DNA of 27,882 bases from CAYGZL01 sp964354345 (GCA_964354345.1 CAYGZL010000121.1:1-27882), one strand, 5' to 3'. Numbered from the stretch's first letter, positions 1 to 9,000 are shown. Notes: a model not told the origin generated them from the sequence alone. Numbers and translations: made by a program.

Positions 1-1
1 A

Positions 2-46
2 AGCGTGGCAGATTATAGCGCGGAGTGGTGGTTCTGGCAACCCTGA
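2..46 (+). other. possible C-terminal tail of an upstream gene (uncertain)
   Basis: One plus-strand frame is open from the window edge to a TGA at 44-46 and would encode a 14-residue tail ending in EWWFWQP. Another plus frame is open to 57. Fifteen codons are too few to decide whether either is real. The only support is that the hairpin at 124-163 is symmetric and could also terminate a plus-strand gene ending here. No other feature is visible in 47-123. Confidence 0.15.
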
Positions 47-123
47 ATTCATATTCTGAAGATTATATATTGTCCCCGCATCCGGCTTTACAGAAAAGAA
101 TCCGCGCAGCGCAGATAATGACT

Positions 124-163
124 AAAAAAGGCGCTGGTGGATCATAACGCCAGCGCCTTTTTT
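124..163. terminator. bidirectional intrinsic terminator
   Basis: A GC-rich stem (GGCGCTGG at 130-137 with CCAGCGCC at 150-157) is flanked by six A on the left and six T on the right. It therefore reads as a rho-independent terminator on both strands. It lies 16 bases past the stop of the minus-strand pspC-like gene and could also end a plus-strand gene entering from the left edge. Confidence 0.85.
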
Positions 164-179
164 AGAAATCGGTTGAGAC

Positions 180-371
180 TTATTCGTTGGGAATGATGAG
201 GCAGAGGATGAGATAGGGCACTATTCCGGGAACGCCTCCAGGCAGCAAGGCGATCAGAAAAGCCAGCCGAAACCAGAAGGAACTGATCCCGAAAAATTCA
301 CCCAGACCGCCGCATACCCCAGCAATAATCCGGTTGTGACGGGAACGGCGAAGTACTCTAGAATTTGACAT
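180..371 (-). CDS. PspC domain membrane protein, 63 aa
   Basis: Small single-domain PspC protein. The N-terminus is basic (RVLRRSRHNR) and is followed by the family signature IIAGVCGGLGEFFGI. A hydrophobic membrane segment follows (about residues 29-59, FRLAFLIALLPGG...YLILCLII). Members are membrane-anchored envelope-stress or membrane-maintenance factors related to phage shock protein C; the role here is inferred from the domain only. I chose the ATG at 371 because GGAGGT lies 4 bases upstream, whereas the upstream in-frame ATGs (395, 383) have no such site. It follows the nitroreductase gene on the same strand after a 79-bp gap and ends at the terminator at 124-163. Confidence 0.85.
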   Translation of the reverse strand: MSNSRVLRRSRHNRIIAGVCGGLGEFFGISSFWFRLAFLIALLPGGVPGIVPYLILCLIIPNE

Positions 372-390
372 ACCAACCTCCATAGAAATA

Positions 391-409
391 TACAAAGTGT
401 GTCTTTGTA
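391..409. promoter_or_regulatory. short perfect inverted repeat upstream of pspC-like gene
   Basis: TACAAAG and CTTTGTA form perfect 7-bp arms around TGTGT, 20 bases upstream of the PspC start. The position suits an operator in the 5' region. On the minus strand a TATATT hexamer lies just downstream of it, but no good -35 is visible. Function is unproven. Confidence 0.3.
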
Positions 410-450
410 ATATCTACGCTGGATGTTATGAAAGGTTTCGCGAAGATTGT

Positions 451-963
451 TTACCAGTGATTCCAGTGGACAATCTCAGCCAGAGCGCGCCGTCCGCCTT
501 TGCGAGGTGGTGCAGTCAATATCTCTGCCTCCTGAGGATACCCAAACGAAATGGCAATCCGGAGGTGCCACTCAACAGGAAAATCCAACAAATGGCGCGC
601 CTTTTCGGAATCATAGAGTGACGCCAGGCAGGAGCCAACACCCAGTTCCCAGGCCATAAGCTGCATGTGGGCAGCCGCCTGGCCGATATCGAACATGACC
701 TGGAACTTCTCACCAGGGTCGGGATGGACGATAGCTACCCCCAGCGCCGCGCCGGATAAATGACCTGCCCATTCGCCACACTCAGAGAGCGCTTTGAGGG
801 AGGTTTTATCGGTGATGGCGATGAAGTGCCATGGTTGGGTGTTTTTAGAGGACTGCGCCCGTCGCCCGGCGTTGAGGATGGCAAGGATGGTTTCTTCGGG
901 CAGGGATTGTTCGGAAAATTTTCGCACCGCGCGCTTGAAGCGAATGGCTTCGGAAACATTCAT
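451..963 (-). CDS. nitroreductase family protein, 170 aa
   Basis: FMN-dependent nitroreductase-fold oxidoreductase. The N-terminus carries the usual pattern EAIRFKRAVRKFSEQ, with the Arg residues expected to bind the FMN phosphate. It is followed by AQSSKNTQPWHFIAI (the SxxNxQPW-type flavin loop) and a C-terminal GYPQEAE...RKGGR segment. The substrate cannot be told; members reduce nitroaromatics, quinones or other acceptors with NAD(P)H, and some are dehalogenases or BluB-like. Length is normal for the short subfamily. I start it at the ATG at 963, preceded by GGGAGA 6 bases upstream, rather than at the upstream in-frame ATG at 999. A TATAAT on the minus strand at 989-994 suggests its own promoter. 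Confidence 0.88.
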   Translation of the reverse strand: MNVSEAIRFKRAVRKFSEQSLPEETILAILNAGRRAQSSKNTQPWHFIAITDKTSLKALSECGEWAGHLSGAALGVAIVHPDPGEKFQVMFDIGQAAAHMQLMAWELGVGSCLASLYDSEKARHLLDFPVEWHLRIAISFGYPQEAEILTAPPRKGGRRALAEIVHWNHW

Positions 964-988
964 TTTATTTCTCCCATCCAATGCACCA

Positions 989-994
989 ATTATA
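989..994 (-). promoter_or_regulatory. probable -10 box of the nitroreductase gene
   Basis: The minus strand reads TATAAT exactly, 25 bases before the nitroreductase ATG. The expected -35 position (GTATGA) is poor, so this would be a weak or activated promoter with a very short leader. Confidence 0.4.
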
Positions 995-1341
995 CACAAA
1001 CCTGGTGGCTCTCATACACTACTCGTTCTAATTCCGTGTCGACGGGCTGGCGGGTGATTTCAGCGATGTTTTTTCTCTGCACTTCGGTTAGCTCTACCAG
1101 TTTGCCGAGCGGTGCCGGATCACGAAGTAGTTGTGCAGTCTGCCTTCCATTACTCACACGCCTTGCCGACGTTGTATATACACCATATTCTATCAAATAT
1201 ACTTCGACCAATATAGGACCGTATCAGTTTTGAGTTGATTATCTTTATCGATTGTTGACTTCGGGAATGTCGAATAAACAACCAGACAGCCACTTCACTT
1301 CCAGTAATAACATGTATGGAATTACCCTGCACGCCTGATAC

Positions 1342-1383
1342 CAAAAACCTGTCAGGTTTTTGAATGCCCATCGCGTTTATAAT
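1342..1383 (+). promoter_or_regulatory. operator-like palindrome with downstream -10 box
   Basis: Perfect 10-bp arms CAAAAACCTG (1342-1351) and CAGGTTTTTG (1353-1362) surround a single T. A TATAAT lies at 1378-1383. The palindrome thus covers the -35 position (1355-1360, GGTTTT, a poor -35), which fits a regulator acting at this promoter. The sugar-oxidoreductase operon starts 47 bases downstream. With only one base between the arms it is a poor RNA hairpin but a typical dimer-binding DNA site. It could alternatively be one copy of a dispersed palindromic repeat. Confidence 0.5.
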
Positions 1384-1429
1384 CGGATTCGTCAATTACA
1401 AATTCCGATATGACTCAGGAGAAGAGATC

Positions 1430-2620
1430 ATGAATTCACCCTCGAAAGTCCGGCTGGCGGTAATCGGCGTGGGTAACATGGGCAGCGCCCATGTGCGCGA
1501 GATCGCCGGTCGGGTGTCGAACGTGCAACTGGCGGCTGTGTGTGACATTGATCAGGCGCGCGCTGAGCGTTACGCGGCTGACTATGCGGTGCCTGCCTTT
1601 TATGATTATCGCCAGTTGCTGAGGGATATCGCCCTGGATGGCGTCGTGATCGCCACGCCTCACTACGATCACACACCGATCAGCATCGCGGCTTTTGAAC
1701 AGGGATTGCATGTGCTGGTCGAGAAACCCATGGCAGTGCATATCAAAGATGGTCGGAAGATGATCGCCGCCTATGGGAAGGCGCGCCAGTATAAACCTGA
1801 CCTGGTCTTTGCCATCATGTTTCAGCAGCGCACCTATAGCTATTGGCGAAAGATAAAAGAGATGCTTACGCGCGGCGAACTGGGTCGATTGGTACGGGCA
1901 ACCTGGATCATCACGGATTGGTTCCGTACGCAGAGCTACTATGATAACGGCGGTTGGCGCGCTACCTGGCGTGGTGAGGGCGGCGGGGTGTTATTAAACC
2001 AGTGCCCGCACAACCTCGATCTCTACCAGTGGTTCTTCGGGCTGCCGCGACGAGTAACAGGCCTGGCTGCTTTGGGGAAATATCATAATATCGAAGTCGA
2101 GGACGAAGTGACGGCGTTCTTCGAACATGCCAACGGGATGGTGGGGCATTTGATTACCTCGACAGCCGAATCACCGGGCACGAACCGCCTGGAGATCGTC
2201 GGTGAGTTGGGTAAACTGGTTTTCGAAAGCGGAAAAATGACCTTCCAGCGCAACCAGTCTTCAATGCTGGAATTTATTTGCCAATCGCTGGATGCCTTCG
2301 ATAAGACACCCTGCCAGGAGCAGGTGATTGAGTTTCCAGCGCAGGTTGACTGGGGACATGCCACGGTCTTAGCGGCCTTTGGCAATGCCATCCTTAGAGG
2401 CGAGCCTGTGATTGTTCAGGCGACCGAGGGTCTTAATTCCTTGATGTTGGGGAATGCAATTATTCATTCACACTTTCTGGGTCAACCTGTTGAACTACCC
2501 ATAGACGAAGATGCGTACGAGACCCGGCTGCTTGAGCTGGCGGCGACTTCCCGCTACCAGAAAGTGGTGCGTGAGGCGGACCTCGATGTCAGTAAATCCT
2601 TTGGTGTGTATAAAAAGTAG
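1430..2620 (+). CDS. Gfo/Idh/MocA family oxidoreductase, 396 aa
   Basis: NAD(P)-dependent sugar or inositol dehydrogenase-like enzyme. The N-terminal Rossmann fold has GVGNMG at residues 13-18. VEKP at 97-100 is the diagnostic EKP motif with the catalytic-site Lys, and the C-terminal domain carries GGGVLLNQCPHNLDL, which includes the conserved His of the active site. The substrate cannot be assigned. The start at 1430 is set by AGGAGAAG about 7 bases upstream and by alignment of the Rossmann strand; the in-frame ATG at 1364 would add 22 unsupported residues. The stop codon TAG is part of the ribosome site of the next gene, a sugar isomerase/epimerase, so the two are probably translationally coupled. 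Together they suggest catabolism or modification of a sugar or cyclitol. Confidence 0.9.
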   Translation: MNSPSKVRLAVIGVGNMGSAHVREIAGRVSNVQLAAVCDIDQARAERYAADYAVPAFYDYRQLLRDIALDGVVIATPHYDHTPISIAAFEQGLHVLVEKPMAVHIKDGRKMIAAYGKARQYKPDLVFAIMFQQRTYSYWRKIKEMLTRGELGRLVRATWIITDWFRTQSYYDNGGWRATWRGEGGGVLLNQCPHNLDLYQWFFGLPRRVTGLAALGKYHNIEVEDEVTAFFEHANGMVGHLITSTAESPGTNRLEIVGELGKLVFESGKMTFQRNQSSMLEFICQSLDAFDKTPCQEQVIEFPAQVDWGHATVLAAFGNAILRGEPVIVQATEGLNSLMLGNAIIHSHFLGQPVELPIDEDAYETRLLELAATSRYQKVVREADLDVSKSFGVYKK

Positions 2621-2630
2621 GAGAGCTGCC

Positions 2631-3458
2631 ATGAAACTGGCCTTTATGACGCTGGGTTGCCCAAATTGGGATCTGAATACGATCTGCCGCAAAGGTCGAG
2701 AATATGGCTTCGATGGCGTAGATTTCCGCGGTTACCTGGATACCCTGGATATTACTTTACGACCGGAATTTACCACGGACGCAGCGCAGACCAGACGGAG
2801 GCTGGCTGATCATGGTCTGGAAGTCAGCGCGATCAGCTCAAGTATCCGGGTTTGCGTGGCAGAGAAACTGGTGAACAACCTGGATGAGGCACGGCGTACG
2901 ATTGGTGTGGCGCATGCGCTGGGCTGTGAGAATGTGCGTATCTTTGGCGGGGGAGACCTGGCGGCTTATTCCCGTACAGAGCTGTTGCAGATCGGTTGCC
3001 GGTGCATCGAGCGCTTGCTGGAGCTGGATGGGGCGCGGGATCTCCACTGGCTGTTCGAGACGCACGATGCGTGGGTGAGAGCCCAGGATTGCCGGATGCT
3101 GTTGGAGAATATCCCTGATCCCGCCTTTGGAGCCGTGTGGGATATGGGTCATACCTTCCGGGTAGGCGGCGAACTGCCTCAGGTCACCCTCGATGTATTG
3201 CGGGGCAGGGTGGGATACACCCACGTGAAGGATGCGCGGTATGATCGCTCGCATCCATTAGCGATGGATGATGGCTGGCGTTATGTCCCGCCGGGTCAGG
3301 GGCAGTTACCGCTGTTAGAATCGGTCCGCCTCTTGCGTTCCGCTGGTTATGATGGCTGGCTGCAGTTCGAACACGAGAAGCGTTGGCATCCAGAGCTGCC
3401 CGAGCCGGAGGAGATATTCCCAATGTTTATCCAGTGGGCGAATAAGGACCTTAAATAA
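2631..3458 (+). CDS. sugar phosphate isomerase/epimerase (xylose isomerase-like TIM barrel), 275 aa
   Basis: AP-endonuclease-2/xylose-isomerase-like TIM barrel protein. It begins with the first strand (KLAFMTLGCPNWDL) followed by REYGFDGVDFRG. Likely metal ligands are visible in order: the Glu in LHWLFETHD, Asp and His in AVWDMGHTF, His in YTHVKDAR, and Glu in WLQFEHEK near the C-terminus. Such enzymes isomerise, epimerise or dehydrate keto-sugars and inosose. The start ATG at 2631 is preceded by TAGGAG, which overlaps the stop of the oxidoreductase gene (10-bp gap). Longer in-frame extensions lie inside that gene and are rejected. Pairing with a Gfo/Idh/MocA enzyme is typical of sugar or inositol pathways. 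The exact substrate is unknown. Confidence 0.88.
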   Translation: MKLAFMTLGCPNWDLNTICRKGREYGFDGVDFRGYLDTLDITLRPEFTTDAAQTRRRLADHGLEVSAISSSIRVCVAEKLVNNLDEARRTIGVAHALGCENVRIFGGGDLAAYSRTELLQIGCRCIERLLELDGARDLHWLFETHDAWVRAQDCRMLLENIPDPAFGAVWDMGHTFRVGGELPQVTLDVLRGRVGYTHVKDARYDRSHPLAMDDGWRYVPPGQGQLPLLESVRLLRSAGYDGWLQFEHEKRWHPELPEPEEIFPMFIQWANKDLK

Positions 3459-3478
3459 TAGGATCTCAATTCCAGACG

Positions 3479-4342
3479 ATGATCACCAAAGCCATCTTCT
3501 CCTTACTCGATCTGATCCAGCGTACGCCGGCGCCCATCCCTTGGGATGAAGGCGATAATATCCCCTGGAACGAGCCTGGCTTCAGTCATCGGATGCTCCA
3601 AGAGCATCTTTCACAGGCTCATGATGCAGCCAGCCGGCGTTTTACCCGGATTGATCAACAGGTGGATTGGATTTGCCGGTTTTTGTTAGGTAAGAAACCA
3701 GGTCGAATACTCGACCTGGGCTGTGGCCCCGGTCTGTACACGGAACGGTTGGCCCGTCACGGACATACCTGTGTGGGTATCGATTATTCGCCAGCCTCGA
3801 TTAATTATGCGCGCCAGGTCGCCCAGCGGGAGGCTTTGGCGTGTACTTACCTAAATCAGGATCTCCGCCAGGCGGATTTTGGGACGGATTTTGACTTAAC
3901 CATGCAGATTTTTGGCGAATTCAATGTTTTCTGTCTGGAGGACGCCTGTTCGATCCTAGTAAAGGCGCGGCATGCGCTTGAACCCGATGGCAGGCTGTTA
4001 TTAGAAGTTCACTCCTTTGACACACTCTACCGGATGGGCCACGCGCCGGCTGTTTGGTATACGGCTCAACAAGGCTTGTTTGCTGACCAACCGCATCTGC
4101 TTCTTGAGGAGAGTTTCTGGGATGCAGATAGCCAGGCGGTGACCAAACGTTATTTTCTGGTTGATGCAGCGACAGGCTCTGTGAGGCGTTACGCCGCCAG
4201 TTACCAGGCCTATTCTGTTGAAGGCTACCGGACTCTACTGGCTAAGACAGGTTTTGCGGTTATCGATATCCATCCTGCTTTGGGTGAGGTCGCGACGGAG
4301 AGCTCGAGCGAGTTCATCGCCATTACAGCGCAACTTTGTTGA
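3479..4342 (+). CDS. class I SAM-dependent methyltransferase, 287 aa
   Basis: Rossmann-type methyltransferase. Motif I is RILDLGCGPG at residues 76-85, followed by an acidic strand end (CVGIDYSPASI) that should bind the SAM ribose. The post-motif region NQDLRQADFG...DLTMQIFGEFN corresponds to motifs II-III. The roughly 70 N-terminal residues (PWDEGDNIPWNEPGFSHRML) form a cap seen in small-molecule methyltransferases. Substrate unknown. The gene starts 20 bases after the isomerase, so it is probably the third gene of the operon, although its ribosome site (AGGAT, 15 bases upstream) is weak. Its stop codon lies inside the first arm of the long inverted repeat at 4338-4374. Confidence 0.88.
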   Translation: MITKAIFSLLDLIQRTPAPIPWDEGDNIPWNEPGFSHRMLQEHLSQAHDAASRRFTRIDQQVDWICRFLLGKKPGRILDLGCGPGLYTERLARHGHTCVGIDYSPASINYARQVAQREALACTYLNQDLRQADFGTDFDLTMQIFGEFNVFCLEDACSILVKARHALEPDGRLLLEVHSFDTLYRMGHAPAVWYTAQQGLFADQPHLLLEESFWDADSQAVTKRYFLVDAATGSVRRYAASYQAYSVEGYRTLLAKTGFAVIDIHPALGEVATESSSEFIAITAQLC

Positions 4343-4374
4343 TTTGAGAGAGGCGTCGCCTCTCTCAAATCAAC
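4338..4374. terminator. 18-bp-arm inverted repeat between convergent genes
   Basis: The arms at 4338-4355 and 4357-4374 are perfect reverse complements around one base, with GAGAGAGGCG at the core. They sit between the stop of the methyltransferase (4340-4342) and the stop of the convergent GyrI-like gene (4388). The position argues for a shared terminator. Neither side has a proper T-run, so an RNA-processing stem or a recombination-prone palindrome is also possible. Confidence 0.6.
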
Positions 4375-4387
4375 GGCATTCCTTGGG

Positions 4388-4864
4388 TTATTCAGAGATT
4401 GGCAGGTACAAATCCAGTACCCATTCTCCCTCTGACGGATCGTCTGGGCGCAGGTGCTCTTCCAGCCATTGGTGGTAGCCTCGTTTATACCGGCTTCGTT
4501 CACGCCAAAGAAACAGTTTCTTCCAGGCAGCCGGGATGGTTTCGTTTAGATCACCCTTCAGCTCGCAGCGCATAACCGCGTACAGACCGCCCGGAAAATC
4601 GCGAATATTTGCCTGTTCGTCGTGTTGCACTTCTGGACCGACGGTGATCCATAACTCGTAGCCATAATTCGGGCTGCCAGGGGATGGATTCGGATTATTA
4701 AAACCAAAGATGCGATGGTGTTGCAGGTCGTCGAAATAGCCCTTGGGCTTTGCCCAGGCCGATAATTTTGTGTGAGCTTCATCCTCGGGCTGCTTGCCAA
4801 AGCCCAGAAAGTTTGCCACATGCAGCGCTTCCAGCTTAACGATGCGGACATTCAGGTCATTCAT
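4388..4864 (-). CDS. GyrI-like small-molecule-binding (SOUL/BacRC fold) protein, 158 aa
   Basis: Stand-alone GyrI-like effector-binding domain. It shows strand VRIVKLEALHVANFLGFG near the N-terminus, then RIFGFNNPNPSPGSPNYGYELWITVG and a second half FPGGLYAVMRCELKGD...AWKKLFLWRERS, with the usual C-terminal WVLDLYLPI strand. The fold binds amphipathic or planar drugs, and some stand-alone members inhibit gyrase or hydrolyse cyclopropane-type DNA-alkylating natural products (established for the family, not shown here). I chose the ATG at 4864 because AGGAGC lies 9 bases upstream; the track's upstream start would add 26 residues without homology. It is divergent from the WYL regulator at 5005 and shares with it the operator at 4941-4967, so it is the likely primary regulatory target. 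Confidence 0.82.
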   Translation of the reverse strand: MNDLNVRIVKLEALHVANFLGFGKQPEDEAHTKLSAWAKPKGYFDDLQHHRIFGFNNPNPSPGSPNYGYELWITVGPEVQHDEQANIRDFPGGLYAVMRCELKGDLNETIPAAWKKLFLWRERSRYKRGYHQWLEEHLRPDDPSEGEWVLDLYLPISE

Positions 4865-4940
4865 TTCACAGCTCCTTTTCATCCTGACTCGATCGGATAG
4901 ACATCTTATTGAGTTAGCCAACAATTTGATCATATCATCC

Positions 4941-4967
4941 ATACCCTGACACCTTATGTCAGGATAT
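4941..4967. promoter_or_regulatory. operator between divergent GyrI-like gene and WYL regulator
   Basis: ATACCCTGACA and TGTCAGGATAT form 11-bp arms (one mismatch) around CCTTA. The conserved core is TGACA-N5-TGTCA. It lies 76 bp from one start codon and 37 bp from the other, in the shared regulatory region. The WYL regulator encoded next to it is the obvious candidate binder. I see no clean -35/-10 pair here. Confidence 0.55.
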
Positions 4968-5004
4968 GATGGTAAGATTGAACGAGATATTTATGGAGGA
5001 AGCG

Positions 5005-5991
5005 ATGAGGGCAGACCGGTTAATTTCTATAATTATGCTGTTGCAGGCGCGTGGGCGTATGACAGCCAGGGCATTAGCAATTGAGCTGGAAGTGTCTGAA
5101 CGGACGATCTATCGTGACATAATTGCGCTCAGTTCGGCTGGTATCCCCGTGTATGGGGAGCCTGGGCTAGAAGGTGGATATTCATTAGTAGAGGATTACC
5201 GTACCAGTCTGACTGGCTTAACCGAAAGTGAAGCGAGGGCATTATTTATGCTGAGGATACCTGAACCATTAGCGGCTTTGGGATTGGCTGAGGACCTTAA
5301 ATCAGCCTTGCGAAAATTATCGGCTGCTTTACCGGATAGCCGGCGCGATGATGAGAAGCGAGTACTGGAACGGTTTCATCTGGATTCTGGTTGGTGGCAT
5401 CAGGTTGAAAGCCCAGCTCCATATCTCTATATTCTTCACCAGGCGGTTTGGCAGGATCGTCGCGTCAGTCTGGTATCCCGTCCAATGGTCAATGTCGAAG
5501 TCGAGCAGTTTGTTGATCCTTATGGATTGGTGGCAAAAGCCGGGGTCTGGTATCTGGTTTGTGGGAGTAAGGGTCAGATACGGATTCACTTGATTTCCGA
5601 GCTATTGGACGTTCAATGTACCTCGGAGCAATTTGAACGCCCTTCCAATTTCAACCTGGTTGCCACCTGGTCTGCCTGGTGCGCGGAAAGGGAACAAAAC
5701 TATCTTAGTTATCCGGTAACATTGCGGATTTCACCTGGTTTTATCCCCTGGCTGCCGCACCTCTTCGGTGATGCGGTCAGAGAAAAAATCCAACACGCCA
5801 GCTTGCCGTCTGGTAATGGTTGGATCCAGTTGGAACTGGCGTTCGAGTCTGTGGAGGACGCCCGTAACCGTCTATTAGGTTTTGGTGGTGGGGTAGAAGT
5901 CATCGCTCCACTGGCTTTACGCTTGAGCATATTGGATTATGCTGAACAGATAACAGCAAGGTATCGGCGTTTCGCAAGGATCCCCGGTTGA
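5005..5991 (+). CDS. WYL-domain transcriptional regulator (YafY/DeoR-type HTH), 328 aa
   Basis: Winged helix at residues 1-60 (RLISIIMLLQARGRMTARAL, then SERTIYRDIIALSSAGIPV as the recognition region) followed by a ligand-sensing WYL domain. The literal motif Trp182-Tyr183-Leu184 is in GVWYLVCG, and a C-terminal WCX extension reaches residue 328. WYL proteins respond to nucleic acids or nucleotides in several DNA-damage and phage-defence regulators; YafY-type members control divergent neighbours. The start at 5005 is preceded by GGAGGA 4 bases upstream, which is better than the ATGs at 4966, 4969 or 4993. It lies divergent to the GyrI-like gene and 80 bp before the double UvrA gene, so it may also control the latter. 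Confidence 0.87.
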   Translation: MRADRLISIIMLLQARGRMTARALAIELEVSERTIYRDIIALSSAGIPVYGEPGLEGGYSLVEDYRTSLTGLTESEARALFMLRIPEPLAALGLAEDLKSALRKLSAALPDSRRDDEKRVLERFHLDSGWWHQVESPAPYLYILHQAVWQDRRVSLVSRPMVNVEVEQFVDPYGLVAKAGVWYLVCGSKGQIRIHLISELLDVQCTSEQFERPSNFNLVATWSAWCAEREQNYLSYPVTLRISPGFIPWLPHLFGDAVREKIQHASLPSGNGWIQLELAFESVEDARNRLLGFGGGVEVIAPLALRLSILDYAEQITARYRRFARIPG

Positions 5992-6071
5992 ACCTTGCCG
6001 GCCTAATTTCTCCGCAGTACAATTGTTCTAGTTTGAATTAAACACATCTATTATCTACCGGTGAAATATTT

Positions 6072-9000
6072 ATGCCAATACGAATCCAGGGCGCACGCGA
6101 ACATAATTTACAAGGGGTCACGGCTGAATTCGGCGATGGTCTGACAGTCGTGACCGGCGTCTCTGGCTCAGGGAAGACTTCGCTGGTGTTCGATACCCTG
6201 TATTACGAAGCTCGGCGGCGGTTCTTGGATGTTTATTCAATTGGCTCGCCGGCTGCCCGACAGACGCCGGCCAACGTGGAGGCGATCACGGGTCTGGGTC
6301 CTGCGGTAGCCGTTGGTCAGAACTTGCTAAACCGTAATCCCAATTCGACTCTGGCAACCGCTTCGGGTCTCCACCCTTTTTTAAGGCTGTTATATGCCCA
6401 TTTTGGAGTGCGCGCCTGTCCGACCTGCGCTGAGCCGGTCAAGCGGATGAGTGAAGACGAGATTGTCGAGCGCCTGGCCAGTCTGGCTTCCTTACAAACC
6501 ATTCGCTTATTTGTTCCACTGGTGCAGCGCGGGGTAGGCAGCCATAGGACCTTGCTCAGGTATCTGGTCGAGTCATTTGGAACACGGACCGTTTGGGTGG
6601 ACGGTTCAGCCTGGAATGACCACCACCTGGCTGCGGATCAACCCCATTCGATTGAAATTCTCCTGGCGGAATTGACAGCGGCGACGCCCTGGCAGGAAAT
6701 TCGGCCGTGGATCAAGAAAGCCATGGCATTGGCCGCGCAGGCGATTACTGTGCGCTGGAGAGAGCAACACGAAACCCTTGCCTTCGCGCCGGTGTGCCTG
6801 GTTTGCGGTGAATGGCTGGGCGATTTACGACCAGCAGACTTCAACGCCGCCTGTCCTCATTGTGAGGGTCAGGGTTGTGCGCGTTGCCAGGCAACCGGTC
6901 TACCACCCCAGGCCGCTGCTGTACGCTGGGAGGGTCTGGGTTTTCTGGAATTTCAAACCATGACTGTAGACCAGGCTCTGGCGCGCTTCCAGTGCGCCAT
7001 GGCACCAATCCCTGCTCGCCTGCGACTGGAAATCGAACGCCGCCTGATGGCTTTGCAGCGTGTTGGATTGGGATATATTGCATTGGATCGCTCGGCGCCA
7101 ACCTTGTCGCGCGGTGAAGCTCAGCGGGTGCGCCTGGCATTAACCATGATCAGCCGCTTAGAGGATATGTTGCATGTACTGGATGAACCTACCGTGGGCC
7201 AACATCCAGCGGATGTCGCCCGTTTATTACCGGCGTTCCGCGAGTTGCCTGGACCGGTGGTGTTCGTGGAGCACGACCGCATGGCTGCGGCAGGCGCGGA
7301 CGAAGCGATCGACCTGGGACCCGGGGCAGGGCGGCAAGGTGGTCGGGTGATCTTTACCGGCACCCCATCCGATCTCTGGCAGGCAGATACGGCAACTGGA
7401 CAGTTCTTCAGCCGGCGCGCCTGTATTTCCTGGATTGACAAACGACCGCTTCCGAAAGTTTATATCATCATTCGGGGAGCTTCCCTGCGCAACTTACGAG
7501 TCATCGATGTGCCGGTGCCTGTGGGACGGTTGACGGTCGTCACGGGTGTTTCAGGTTCTGGTAAGAGTACCTTGGTTGAAGATGTATTGATGGCTTCTTT
7601 GACCCAGGGTGAACCGATTGGATGCCAGGCAATTGAAGGACCATGGTTGAAGCCAGTAATGGTGGACCAATCGCCGATCGGTCGCAACCCCCGCTCGAAT
7701 CCGGCCACTTACACTAAACTTGCGGACCTGATCCGGGATATGTATGCTCAAGAGACTGGTTTATCGCCCTCTCATTTTTCATTTAATCGTCCGGAAGGCG
7801 CCTGCCCGACTTGCCATGGGCTGGGAGCCATCGAAGTTCCTATGCGCTATTTACCTTCCACCTGGGTAACCTGCACGGATTGCGAAGGCCGGCGATTTAC
7901 CGATGAAGTGCTGATGGCTGGTATTAATTTGAAGGATAGGAAGTTATCCATTGCCGAGTTCCTGGAAATTTCGGTTAGCGAGGCGCTGGAGCTTATTAAT
8001 GGCGATAATCGATTGTTATCGGTCAGCCAGCGGATTGTAGATCAACGTAAGGCTGCATTACGCATATTAACCGCCCTTCAGGATATTGGTTTGGGTTATC
8101 TTTCTCTGGGACAACCTTCACCCACTTTGTCGGGCGGCGAAGCGCAGCGGGTAAAGCTGGCGCGCTACCTGGGTCAAAAAAGCCTGGCCAAAGAGCTTTT
8201 GATTCTGGATGAACCCTCAACTGGTTTACACCCTCAAGATTTAACCGGTTTGCTGGCGGTTTTGGATCGCCTGGCACGCGCTGGGGCAACCATCCTGGTT
8301 GTGGAACATAACATGGATGTCATTCGCGCCGCGGATTGGGTGGTTGATCTAGGACCGGGCGCTGGCCCACAGGGAGGTCGATTGCTCTACGCTGGCCCGA
8401 CGGAAAAACTGTCGGAAGCGACTGAGTCTCTGACAGGTCAAGCCTTACGCAGCGAAGATCAATTCGCACCCATACCAGTGGCGACATCCGTTCCAATCGA
8501 AGCCGGAGGCAAAGGAACGATCTCCATCCGTGGGGCACGCGTGCACAATTTACAGGATGTCGCGGTGGATATCCCGAAAGCGAGATTAACCGTCATTACT
8601 GGCGTATCAGGTTCGGGTAAATCCAGCCTGGTTGGTGATGTTTTAGAGGTAGAAGCCAGGCGACGCTTTCTGGAGACCTTATCCATGTATGAACGCCAGG
8701 GGACACATGAAGGCCTGGAAGCCGATGTGGACTCGATCAGCGGATTGGGTGTAGTTTTAACGGTTGGCTCAGAGCGGCTGGTATATTCGCAGCGGGCGAC
8801 AGTGGGAAGCGCGACCCATATTATCTATCACCTGGCAGCCCTTTTTGCTACATTAGGTGAACGGGCTTGTCCGCAATGTGGGACGGTTATGGCGCGGAAG
8901 ATTAACCAATGGCATTGCCTGGCATGTGGCGCGCTGGCACCCCTCCCCCGACCGAGGCACTTTTTATCCTCTACCTATGCTGCGGCTTGCATTAGATGTA

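Larger units (their letters stand above)
964..1429. other. 466-bp intergenic region
   Basis: This gap separates the divergent nitroreductase and oxidoreductase genes. It holds a probable minus-strand -10 hexamer (989-994), the 21-bp palindrome at 1342-1362 and a plus-strand TATAAT at 1378-1383. Short minus-strand open frames (990-1211 and 1150-1395) overlap each other. They show no recognisable domain and no ribosome site, so I do not call them genes. Confidence 0.6.

Noticed and set aside
990..1395. Minus-strand open frames upstream of the nitroreductase
   Set aside because: They overlap each other, show no domain or ribosome site, and one runs across the palindrome at 1342-1362.
4941..4967. 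Inverted repeat considered as a terminator
   Set aside because: It lies between divergent starts with no T-run, so an operator is more likely.
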